Assembly: GCF_000235745.1 (NCBI RefSeq)
Contig: NZ_AGSX01000094.1
Location: 1 to 63,493 of the forward strand
Direction of reading: 5' to 3'
DNA from: Stutzerimonas stutzeri SDM-LAC
Lineage (GTDB): Bacteria > Pseudomonadota > Gammaproteobacteria > Pseudomonadales > Pseudomonadaceae
DNA: 63,493 nt
The position numbers and the translations under genes are program-made. The notes beneath the pieces are model-generated. The model had not been told where the DNA came from, searched no databases, and saw nothing but the letters and a program-made list of their open reading frames with translations. This document shows positions 56,685-63,493 of this stretch, in pieces (position 1 is the first letter of the stretch; the number at the start of each line of letters is the position of its first letter).

Positions 56685-57928
56685 TCGACTGCAACAGCTT
56701 TTACGCCAGCTGTGAGCGGGTTTACCGACCTTGGCTAGACGGCGTGCCCGTTGTGGTGCTGAGCAACAACGACGGCTGCGTGATTGCTCGCACCCACGAG
56801 GCCAAGCGCTTGGGTATCCCTATGGGCGCACCGTATTTCAAATGGCGCCACCAGTTGCGGGATTGGGGAGTGGTCTGCTTCTCAAGCAACTATGAGCTTT
56901 ACGGGCAGATGAGTGCGCGCGTGATGACCACGCTCGAGGGGATGTTTCCGCGATTGGAGGTGTACAGCATTGATGAGGCATTTGCCGACCTGACCGGCCT
57001 GCCAGGTGACATGGCTGCGCTAGGACGCGAGGCGAGGGCGCGTGTGCTGATGTGGACCGGCATCCCAGTGGGCGTTGGCATCGGGCCCACAAAGACGCTC
57101 GCAAAATTGGCCAATTGGGCGGCCAAGACCTGGCGTAAATCGGAAGGGGTGATTGACCTTCGCGACCCGTCTAGGCGCGATCGACTGCTGCAGATAACCG
57201 AGGTGAGCGAAGTGTGGGGCGTCGGTCGCCGGCTGACCGCGCGGCTTAAGCCGCTGGGCATCAAGACGGCTTGGGACTTGGCGCAGTACGACCCGGCGTC
57301 ACTACGCCAGCAGTTCAGTGTGGTGTTGGAAAAAACGGCTCGCGAGTTGCGCGGGATCTCGTGTCTGCACCTTGCGGAGGTAGAGCCGCCGCGGCAGATG
57401 ATCTGCAGTAGCAAGATGTTTGGTGCTCGGGTGCGCGAACTGCCGCCGATCCGCCAGGCGGTTGCCGCCTACGTGTCTAAGGCGGCGGAAAAGTTGCGCG
57501 CCCAGGGTAGCCTCGCCGGCACCCTGCAGGTGGCCATCCGCACAGGTATGCACAACCCCAACCAGCCGCGCTACGCCAACGCCATCAACTGCCCTCTGCC
57601 GTACCCCACCGACGACACCCGTGTGCTTGCCGCCGCGGCGGTTCGCGGCCTGGATGCCATTTACCGCCCCGGCTACGCCTACAGCAAAGCCGAGGTGCTG
57701 CTGATGGACCTTCGCCAACGTGGGGAATTTACCGACGACCTATTCGCAGCCGCACCTCGCCTGGGTGCCGATCGGCTGATGGATGTAGTCGACCGGATCA
57801 ACGCCCAAGAGGGCAGGGGTACAGTGCGACTCGGTCGTATTCCCGCAGCCCCTAAGTGGGCGATGCGGCGCGAGATGATGTCTCAGCGGTACACGACGCG
57901 GTGGGATGAGTTGATGGTAGTGAGATGA
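56672..57928 (+). CDS. umuC: DNA polymerase V catalytic subunit UmuC
   Basis: This is a Y-family translesion polymerase of 418 residues. The N-terminal active-site motif is [19 protein letters not shown] (Asp6 metal ligand), followed by [11 protein letters not shown] and the catalytic SIDEAFADL (Asp-Glu pair, about residue 100). A DNA-binding HhH ([21 protein letters not shown]), the little-finger domain and a C-terminal DUF4113-like tail follow. It is full length and coupled to umuD. Such umuDC (rulAB-like) operons in pseudomonads often travel on mobile elements. Confidence 0.95.
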   Translation: MFALIDCNSFYASCERVYRPWLDGVPVVVLSNNDGCVIARTHEAKRLGIPMGAPYFKWRHQLRDWGVVCFSSNYELYGQMSARVMTTLEGMFPRLEVYSIDEAFADLTGLPGDMAALGREARARVLMWTGIPVGVGIGPTKTLAKLANWAAKTWRKSEGVIDLRDPSRRDRLLQITEVSEVWGVGRRLTARLKPLGIKTAWDLAQYDPASLRQQFSVVLEKTARELRGISCLHLAEVEPPRQMICSSKMFGARVRELPPIRQAVAAYVSKAAEKLRAQGSLAGTLQVAIRTGMHNPNQPRYANAINCPLPYPTDDTRVLAAAAVRGLDAIYRPGYAYSKAEVLLMDLRQRGEFTDDLFAAAPRLGADRLMDVVDRINAQEGRGTVRLGRIPAAPKWAMRREMMSQRYTTRWDELMVVR

Positions 57929-58187
57929 GCGTCGCTTGGGATTGCTGAGCGACAGCTATCGGCCAGAAGTAGACACTCAAAATCTTCAGGGTGGTATCTC
58001 CGTTGTCAGCTTGACCTTCTGCATCGGGATCTCAGTTTTCGGGTTTCACACGCCTTTGATTCGAGCTTGGTGCTTTGCCTGGAACTGCCGGTATACAGGG
58101 GCTCCTGCGGTTCACTGCACAATTCAGTCGGTAATCTGCTATATAAGCAACCCCTCCCTCATGAATGTATGACCAAGGAAGAACAAT
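57929..58187. other. Intergenic region between umuC and the coiled-coil gene
   Basis: About 260 bases with falling GC content toward the right, marking a composition change between the GC-rich umuDC and the AT-richer genes that follow. No terminator is obvious. Confidence 0.4.
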
Positions 58188-58940
58188 ATGAACCAGGAGC
58201 AGTTGGCGTCAGTAAACCTAAAGATAGGGAACTGTGATTTTAAGGGCGCAGCCGATGAAATGTTGGCGGCTGCCAAATCTTTATCCGAGTCCGGAAGTGA
58301 GTCATTATCTGATTTTTTGGCCAGCTATGCGCACGATTTGTCGGAGAGAAAGTCCGACATCGGCAAGTTTTCACAGAGCCTCAAGGACAAAATTGAGAGA
58401 GGCGAAAAAAACCTAGCGGACATAGGTGATCAGATAAATACTCTCATGCATGAGGTATATAACTATTTTCTGGAATTTGAAAATATATCCATCCGTCAGA
58501 ATGCGCTGCTATCGCGCCCCATGTTCTTCAGGCTTGAGAATCGGGAAAACTTTCCGTTCATTGAAAAGTTATTTAGTGGTAGCGACGCCCATATAACGGG
58601 GGAAAATTTTCACGAAGTATTTAAGAAGCAAATCATTTTCTACTTAAATCTGAGTGCGTATGGTGAGAAGTCAATTTTACACTTAGGGCAAAGGAAGACC
58701 AATATTGCTAAAGGGAAGTACTGGAAATTCGTCGAGCTTAGTAGGCAGTATAAACATAAAATATCCTGCCTAGATCGAGTTCAGGATTTACTGAATGAGC
58801 AAAAGCCCTTAGAAATGGAACTGGCGGGCCTTAGAAGCAAGCTCAGGAGGAATGATGCTACTGCTCATTTGTCTCTGTCAGAATTCAACAGGTGTTTAGA
58901 ATCATTTATGGCTGGTTTGGCCACTGAAGAGACCCTGTAA
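58188..58940 (+). CDS. Coiled-coil hypothetical protein, partner of the DUF4209-like gene
   Basis: This is a 250-residue soluble protein rich in Glu, Lys, Ser and Leu. Helical segments include RKSDIGKFSQSLKDKIERGEKNLADIGDQINTL and a C-terminal coiled region (LLNEQKPLEMELAGLRSKLRR). No enzymatic motif is visible. Codon use is more AT-rich than the genome core (many AAA, TTT, ATA), indicating recent transfer. It is followed after 27 bases by the DUF4209-like gene. The ribosome site AAGGAAG lies eight bases upstream. Confidence 0.7.
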   Translation: MNQEQLASVNLKIGNCDFKGAADEMLAAAKSLSESGSESLSDFLASYAHDLSERKSDIGKFSQSLKDKIERGEKNLADIGDQINTLMHEVYNYFLEFENISIRQNALLSRPMFFRLENRENFPFIEKLFSGSDAHITGENFHEVFKKQIIFYLNLSAYGEKSILHLGQRKTNIAKGKYWKFVELSRQYKHKISCLDRVQDLLNEQKPLEMELAGLRSKLRRNDATAHLSLSEFNRCLESFMAGLATEETL

Positions 58941-58967
58941 ACCAACCTGGGCGAGTGAGGTGCGTTT

Positions 58968-60833
58968 GTGTCTAACAAAGATGAAGATAAGAAGAAGTCG
59001 CTGATGGATCTGGCGACTCTGGACGATTTCGCACATATCAATCCAGCCTCAATCATGGCGATGAGCAACTCGTTGCACTTTCATACGCTGGAGCGGGCGT
59101 TTAGAGAGGCGGCTCAGACCGCAGCAAACGCTGGCGATGCCGCTGCTTTTAGGGCGTTCAACGTCTTGGCGGTTGTCTGTAGCTACCACTTCAATCCCGG
59201 CAGGCCAGATACCTTCTCTCCCCAGATCATTTTTAAGGGCAAGCGGACGCTTATCCCGAGTGATTACCTGGGCGAGCAGCAGAGAGTTCTTGTCCAGATA
59301 GCCGAGCAGATTGACCACCCCCTGCTTCGGGCCCGAATCGCTGATAGCTGCTGGTACGTCAACCGAGGGCTCCACACTGTCGCCGCGCTTGCCGCCAGTT
59401 CGTATTTGAATACGGTAGAGCTCTTCTTCAAAAGAGAGCTGCTCGATCAATACGAGTCGGATTTTGCGGTGCCATTCAAGGTGGTTGACCTCATCGATCG
59501 GGCATTCGCGATCTACGCCTCTGCTGGCAAGCGCAAAGAGATCCCAGACAGTGCCAAGGCGGTGCTGAAGCTGGCCTATGAAACGGCCAAGGACAATGAG
59601 TGCCTCGTCGCCTTCGTGAGGTTGTCACCCATTGCCCAGTCCTGTGGGTTACTTGGGTGGCAAGACATTGCTAGCGCCGCTGAAGACATGGCCAACGCCA
59701 CGAAAGATCGGCTGTATGCCGATGCCGTGAAGAGGGTGTGGCTCCATGCGGCTCGTGCTTATCTTAAGGTGGACGACAAGGAGTCTGCTTTCAGGTGCAA
59801 GGTGAATGCGGTCGAGCAGACGCTACGGATGCGGGACGCAGTCAGCACCGCCATGGCAAAAGCCTCATGGACACGCAGTGCTATTGGTGAACTCCGTGCA
59901 ATTGGCGGCCCGGCGGAGAGAATCGAGGCCCTCAAGACGGAGCTCCAACAGCATGAGGAGGATTCGCTTTCCGAGTTTGGCTCGTTCAGTGTGCCGATGG
60001 ATTTAACGGATGAGCGCCGGGCGACGATAGAAGAATTTGAGCCGCTTGATGTTCACGAAATGCTGCTTCGACTGGCATTCACATGCCGTGCCCCAGACAA
60101 AGTTGCCCTCCATAAGAACTGCTTAGCGAAGAGAGACAAATACTTCTTCTCGTCGATGTCCGGTAAGTCCTACGTCGATGAGCGAGGAAAGGTGATCGCG
60201 ACAGCAGCGCATGTGCCGCATGGCAGTGAACCGCCAGAGGAGTGGTTTGATCATGAAAGCCTTAGTGAGGCGGGACTTCATTATCACATAGCGACAGAGG
60301 CTTTTATTCGGCCTGCGTGCATTACGATGAGCCGTTGTCAGCTCATTGATGATCGGCATTTTGAGCCTATTGTCTCTAGCAGTGAATTCGTGCCGCCAGG
60401 GTTCGAGGCAGTTTTCTCCCAGGGCTTTTCTAAGCTTGTACAGGGGGACATGGTATCGGCAGCTCACCTGTTGATACCACAGCTTGAGAACGCCCTCAGA
60501 TATGTGCTGAGCAGCCGTAGATCGAATACCGCCAAGCTGAATAATGATCTCACCCAAGAAGATCAGTCGCTCAAGCTGTTGCTCAAGAACTACTGGGAAG
60601 AGATAGAGCAGGTGTTCGGGGTAGATAACACGTACATCTTCCACATCCTGTTCAACCTCAAAGGTGGCCCGATGCTAAGGCACGAAGTGGCGCACGGTAA
60701 GCTCTCAACGGCCCAATGCTATGAGCCTTCATGCATTTACGCGTGCTGGTTTATTTTCCACCTCACGTGCGTCCCTCTTGCCCCGCACTGGAGCTCAGTA
60801 ATAGCAGGAGCGATTCAAGAAATTGCGAGCTAA
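58968..60833 (+). CDS. DUF4209/DUF7380-like protein with a HEPN-type motif
   Basis: This is a 621-residue soluble protein. The large N-terminal helical region (about 1-400, with HTVAALAASSYLNTVELFFKRELL) resembles DUF7380-type domains. The C-terminal part (about 480-610) is DUF4209-like, with SAAHLLIPQLENALRYVL and, near residue 571, GPMLRHEVAHGKLS. In this last piece Arg571 and His576 form the R-x4-H pattern of HEPN ribonucleases. The start codon is GTG at 58968. HEPN proteins are often effectors in anti-phage or stress systems. RNase activity here is only inferred from the motif. Confidence 0.7.
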   Translation: MSNKDEDKKKSLMDLATLDDFAHINPASIMAMSNSLHFHTLERAFREAAQTAANAGDAAAFRAFNVLAVVCSYHFNPGRPDTFSPQIIFKGKRTLIPSDYLGEQQRVLVQIAEQIDHPLLRARIADSCWYVNRGLHTVAALAASSYLNTVELFFKRELLDQYESDFAVPFKVVDLIDRAFAIYASAGKRKEIPDSAKAVLKLAYETAKDNECLVAFVRLSPIAQSCGLLGWQDIASAAEDMANATKDRLYADAVKRVWLHAARAYLKVDDKESAFRCKVNAVEQTLRMRDAVSTAMAKASWTRSAIGELRAIGGPAERIEALKTELQQHEEDSLSEFGSFSVPMDLTDERRATIEEFEPLDVHEMLLRLAFTCRAPDKVALHKNCLAKRDKYFFSSMSGKSYVDERGKVIATAAHVPHGSEPPEEWFDHESLSEAGLHYHIATEAFIRPACITMSRCQLIDDRHFEPIVSSSEFVPPGFEAVFSQGFSKLVQGDMVSAAHLLIPQLENALRYVLSSRRSNTAKLNNDLTQEDQSLKLLLKNYWEEIEQVFGVDNTYIFHILFNLKGGPMLRHEVAHGKLSTAQCYEPSCIYACWFIFHLTCVPLAPHWSSVIAGAIQEIAS

Positions 60834-60973
60834 TGGGCAGTGCTTAGGAGTTGGCTTAATCTGGAGGTTGTAATGAGCTCCACATGGGGCTGAATTGCCC
60901 CTGATTTCGTAGACACCGCAATTCATTTCTCGAAGGGCTTATATTGGCTGTTAAAGCTGACGCAGGCGACAGG

Positions 60974-61027
60974 CTGCTTTTGGCCGATTTCTGTCGGTTA
61001 CGATCGACTGAAAACAGCCAAAAGCAG
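60974..61027. repeat. Long-armed inverted repeat between accessory genes
   Basis: CTGCTTTTGGC (60974-60984) and GCCAAAAGCAG (61017-61027) are perfect 11-bp arms with a 32-base loop containing ATTTCTGTCGGTTA. A related piece (GGCTATTGGCCGAAAGCAGC, near 62107) lies 1.1 kb to the right. The element may be a dispersed repeat in pseudomonad islands. It is in the right place to act as terminator for the DUF4209-like gene. Confidence 0.6.
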
Positions 61028-61087
61028 ATTGCCCTATGAATAGATCCGTTTCCTTTGTGTCCAAACAACGAGTCAAATCACTGCGCT

Positions 61088-61921
61088 TTACTGTAATTTT
61101 TCTGGTCCAAAAGTACCGGTTATTTTCCAAACAGTAGATTGATGCTCTTCAAATTTTCCGCCCAAATCTAATCCGGTGCCCTTTATAGTGGCTTTAAAAC
61201 CAGCATTCAGCCCGTAATCGTCCGAGTACGTTAGTGACAGATTGAAATTCTTTAATCCGTTGTTTACGCGAGCGGTAGCAACAGTCTGCCAAAGAGCTTC
61301 GTGAGGATACCAAGTCAAATTTTCAGGGATTGATGGATCGTCATGTCCTGTCAATTTTGCGTCAAAAATAATTGCGGAGTTCTCTGCTCCATTTTTTCCG
61401 GCGCCGATCGAAGCAGAATCTCCAGTCGGGATTGTAACGCCGAGACCAGCTGAAAACTCTTGATCCCAGCCGCTGATATGCTCAACCTTAATTTCATTAG
61501 CGCCAAGGCTCGATAGAAGAGTTATCACCTCCGCAAACTTATGCTCGAATGCCTGACGGTGGAACGAGCTAGCGGTGTAGTACATCAGATGATTTGCTGG
61601 ATGTTGAGCGTAAACAACATTTTCTCGCGGATGACCTGGCGGAAAAATAAGATTCATTTTCTTAGATTCGGAATAGCTAAGAGTGGTGAGATCAGCCCCT
61701 TTATCTAGAGCATCCATGATCGTTTTGATTAGTTCTACGGCTTGCTTGCCGAGAGTAATTGCAAACGGCTCACCATAAAAAGAGAAGACTGAATTAGCGA
61801 TTTTTTTTACGAAGCTCTCTTCAGGTGCTACTTGTGCCATCTGGACTTCGCGCATTGCTTCAGCTGTTTTATCCGGGACCACGACAATCAGTCTATGGCC
61901 AATCTCGTAGCTGTCATCCAT
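61088..61921 (-). CDS. Hypothetical protein with beta-rich C-terminus
   Basis: This is a 277-residue soluble protein. The N-terminal part has a strand (HRLIVVVPDKTAEAMREVQ), a hydrophobic helix (SFVKKIANSVFSFYGEPFAITLGKQAVELI) and a conserved-looking middle (NHLMYYTASSFHRQAFEHKFAEVITLLSSLGANEIKVEHI). The second half is beta-rich, with repeated Gly/Thr/Lys strands (FNLSLTYSDDYGLNAGFKATIKGTGLDL). I do not recognise a family. It is AT-rich, alone on the minus strand, and faces the DUF4209-like gene across the inverted repeat. Confidence 0.7.
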   Translation of the reverse strand: MDDSYEIGHRLIVVVPDKTAEAMREVQMAQVAPEESFVKKIANSVFSFYGEPFAITLGKQAVELIKTIMDALDKGADLTTLSYSESKKMNLIFPPGHPRENVVYAQHPANHLMYYTASSFHRQAFEHKFAEVITLLSSLGANEIKVEHISGWDQEFSAGLGVTIPTGDSASIGAGKNGAENSAIIFDAKLTGHDDPSIPENLTWYPHEALWQTVATARVNNGLKNFNLSLTYSDDYGLNAGFKATIKGTGLDLGGKFEEHQSTVWKITGTFGPEKLQ

Positions 61922-62291
61922 GAGGATTTCGATACCCTAATTAGATTGATAAGTGGCGGTTTTCAAAGCCTACTAGATTCGGAAAGGAACTCCAACTGTA
62001 GCTGGTTTATTTTCACCTGATATATGCGCTGATAAACCTCTGACAACGATGATGATTTTGAGCCAACGCTCTCAGCTTTGGAGGCGAGCGATCCTATGCG
62101 AAGGGCGGCTATTGGCCGAAAGCAGCCGTAGGTTGCTTGGAAGTGAGAACATCAAATGGATGTCATCACGGACGTCGTGATCAGCCTGTTACTCCATCGC
62201 GAGGCTTACGGACCCTAGGCTTCTAGCATCTTGTCGATTGCGGGATTCGCGCGGCTGGATGGCGTCGGTTGGAGCGAATGCCCAGGGAGCG
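61922..62291. other. Gap with a repeat fragment
   Basis: About 370 bases with no gene. It contains a GGCTATTGGCCGAAAGCAGC piece (from 62107) related to the inverted repeat at 60974-61027. Confidence 0.4.
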
Positions 62292-62513
62292 CTAGATCAC
62301 TCCGAGCCCATGCTGTTCCATTCGGAATCTGATGGCCTCGACGGGATCAGAACGTGGGATCGGATAGTGTTCGTCTTCATATTTCTCGATCAACGCTGCG
62401 AGCGCTTCTAGCGCATCACCCTCTGGCGTACCGATCGGGGCACCCCACAGTTGCTCCAAAAGCGCCAAAGCGGTAGCTAGGTCACCATCAGTACGAATCG
62501 GCTTGATCTTCAT
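62292..62513 (-). pseudogene. Truncated HigA-type antitoxin (N-terminal domain only)
   Basis: The 73-codon frame MKIKPIRTDGDLATALALLEQLWGAPIGTPEGDALEALAALIEKYEDEHYPIP with EAIRFRMEQHGL matches the N-terminal region of HigA antitoxins, in which an Xre HTH normally follows directly. Here the frame stops right at the start of the HTH (GLGVI-stop). No higB toxin is adjacent. It is either a broken antitoxin or a retained regulatory fragment. Confidence 0.65.
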
Positions 62514-62665
62514 TAAAACTGCCTCGACATTAATGGATGCACTGTACCTGCATAAGCCAGAGCGCTATTTTTAAATTAGGTGCTCCCGAGGCGGGCTGGA
62601 TAACACCTGATAGTCGCGCCGCTATGCAAAGCATACGGCGCTTTGGGTTAGCTAGTTAATGAAAA

Positions 62666-63235
62666 TTATACGGTAGGTCGTTCGTCTTTCGCCAGCCATC
62701 TAAGTCTCGCTCTACGGATATAGCTGGGGGAAACGCCTAGGCGCTCGGCTAAAATACGGTCAGAGGTCAAACCAAACTCGGCTGCAATTTTAGCAGTGAT
62801 TTTTGGATATGATTTTTCAAATGCTTTTATTCCCAATTCTTTTCGTTTCGCTTTGATTGGGTAGTTACTAACTTTTAGCCTATCGGCTAACTCGTAGTCG
62901 GGCATAGTGCCAAGAAGCGCGATCGTTTGCTCGTTCCAAATTTCCTCAAGCGGTTGGAACTTAGGCCGGAGGGGTTTTGGCTCCGGAATACCAAGCTCAG
63001 TTCGAGCCTCCTTAATACTTTTTGCGGGAATACCGAGGTCTTTGGATAGGCTGTAGTCCGTCTGTACTGCCAGCCGCTCAATCAGCGATTGTGTAAGTTC
63101 TAGCTTGAAGCTGAATTCGGCGATACCGTTGGCCTTTCGATACCGGCGGACGGTAGTCGCTCCCACCCCAAACCTCCTCGCTATTTCGCGGTCGCTGAAC
63201 TGGCCGACCTGGGCTTTCCAGTCGCTTTTACGCAT
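62666..63235 (-). CDS. DNA-binding protein with four helix-turn-helix-like units
   Basis: This 189-residue protein has at least four tandem units spaced by about 40-60 residues, each with the pattern D-x-x-[IL]-A-x-[KR]-[FL]-G-[VI]-x-x-x-x-[IV]: DREIARRFGVGATTVRRYRK, YSLSKDLGIPAKSIKEART, YELADRLKVSNYPIKAKRK and RILAERLGVSPSYIRRARLR. Each looks like a short HTH as in homeodomain-like recombinase or AT-hook regulators. The ATG at 63235 is chosen because GGAGG lies eight bases upstream; the frame extends 15 bases further. A DNA-packaging or island-regulatory role is possible. No family is recognised. Confidence 0.65.
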   Translation of the reverse strand: MRKSDWKAQVGQFSDREIARRFGVGATTVRRYRKANGIAEFSFKLELTQSLIERLAVQTDYSLSKDLGIPAKSIKEARTELGIPEPKPLRPKFQPLEEIWNEQTIALLGTMPDYELADRLKVSNYPIKAKRKELGIKAFEKSYPKITAKIAAEFGLTSDRILAERLGVSPSYIRRARLRWLAKDERPTV

Positions 63236-63399
63236 GTGCATTTCCTCCATTTTGAGCAGGCGAGAAATTCACCGCTCTATGAGGTAGTGCTCAGAGCAAG
63301 TGCACCGATTCCAGTTCGATATGCCTAGGCACCGAAAATATTATCGAATAGTGAGCGGGCGGCCCTATGTCTAGTGCCTGGAGGGGGATGATCTCGACT

Positions 63400-63421
63400 T
63401 TGGAAGCTGCAGCGCTTCCAA
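63400..63421. repeat. Hairpin at the right edge
   Basis: TTGGAAGC (63400-63407) and GCTTCCAA (63414-63421) form perfect 8-bp arms with a 6-base loop. Confidence 0.6.
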
Positions 63422-63422
63422 C

Positions 63423-63493
63423 CCGCGCATGCGCGGAATCCGTATGAGAATACTCGGCGTATCGACCTGGTTTTCCGCGCATGCGCGGAAAAC
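63423..63493. repeat. Two copies of a GC-rich palindrome, second cut by window end
   Basis: CCGCGCATGCGCGG occurs at 63423-63436 and 63475-63488. The second lies in a perfect 24-base palindrome (63470-63493) that reaches the last base. The period is 52 bases. The array or element may continue beyond the window. Confidence 0.6.

Noticed and set aside
63291-63482. Minus-strand frame of 63 codons at the right edge
   Set aside because: It begins inside the palindrome, has no ribosome site and covers both repeat elements, so it is most likely non-coding.
63423-63493. CRISPR array
   Set aside because: Only two units with different flanks and a 52-base period are visible. Type I-E and I-F arrays repeat at about 60-61 bases. 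No cas gene or leader is seen in the window. Kept only as a palindrome repeat and a question.

Overview
The window comes from a pseudomonad of the Stutzerimonas (Pseudomonas stutzeri) type, close to the replication origin. It opens inside parB and continues into the complete atpIBEFHAGDC operon, glmU, a chemoreceptor, a DeoR-type regulator and glmS. This order is typical of the origin side of Pseudomonas chromosomes. A parS-like site at 22.8 kb also fits an origin-proximal position. The species call is inferred from gene order and protein style, not from a marker gene.

Layout. (1) 0-14.5 kb: conserved core (parB, ATP synthase, cell-wall amino sugar genes glmU/glmR/glmS, with an empty Tn7 attachment region after glmS). 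(2) 14.5-20.3 kb: a minus-strand far-red light-sensing unit: bacteriophytochrome, a small response regulator, a hybrid histidine kinase and the heme oxygenase that makes the biliverdin chromophore. (3) 20.5-34 kb: mostly species-core genes: SMI1/KNR4, DUF3301, a CobW GTPase, DUF3617, a TAXI-type TRAP transporter with its DUF1850 partner, a HhH protein, YqaA, decayed malonate-decarboxylase-related genes among REP repeats, a PH-domain protein, and a zinc-type (Zur box) TonB receptor plus DUF4198 protein. (4) 34.2-38.3 kb: a three-gene envelope operon of unknown role (OmpA-like lipoprotein, five-segment membrane protein, periplasmic VWA-like protein). (5) 39-45.7 kb: a decayed mobile-element zone with a broken integrase, a broken Xre repressor, a 3' fragment of tRNA-Arg(CCG), decayed paralogues, and a broken Xre/RES toxin-antitoxin pair, ending in a WYL regulator. 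(6) 46-54.1 kb: the most striking part, three consecutive minus-strand genes that each encode a dynamin-like GTPase. One is fused to a patatin phospholipase and one to Sel1 repeats. (7) 54.5-63.5 kb: accessory genes: umuDC under a perfect LexA box beside a broken SRAP gene, a coiled-coil/DUF4209-like pair with a HEPN-type motif, orphan antitoxins, a protein with four HTH-like units, and palindromes at the right edge.

How they work together. The core genes supply ATP and amino sugars. The bph genes form a complete sensor from chromophore synthesis to kinase output. The right-hand 25 kb reads as a genomic island anchored at a tRNA-Arg scar. Several of its genes belong to families common in anti-phage or genetic-conflict loci. 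The patatin-dynamin / Sel1-dynamin / dynamin operon is the best candidate for an undescribed system. A lipid-cleaving domain and three membrane-remodelling GTPases made together suggest a response at the inner membrane, but no function can be proven from sequence alone.
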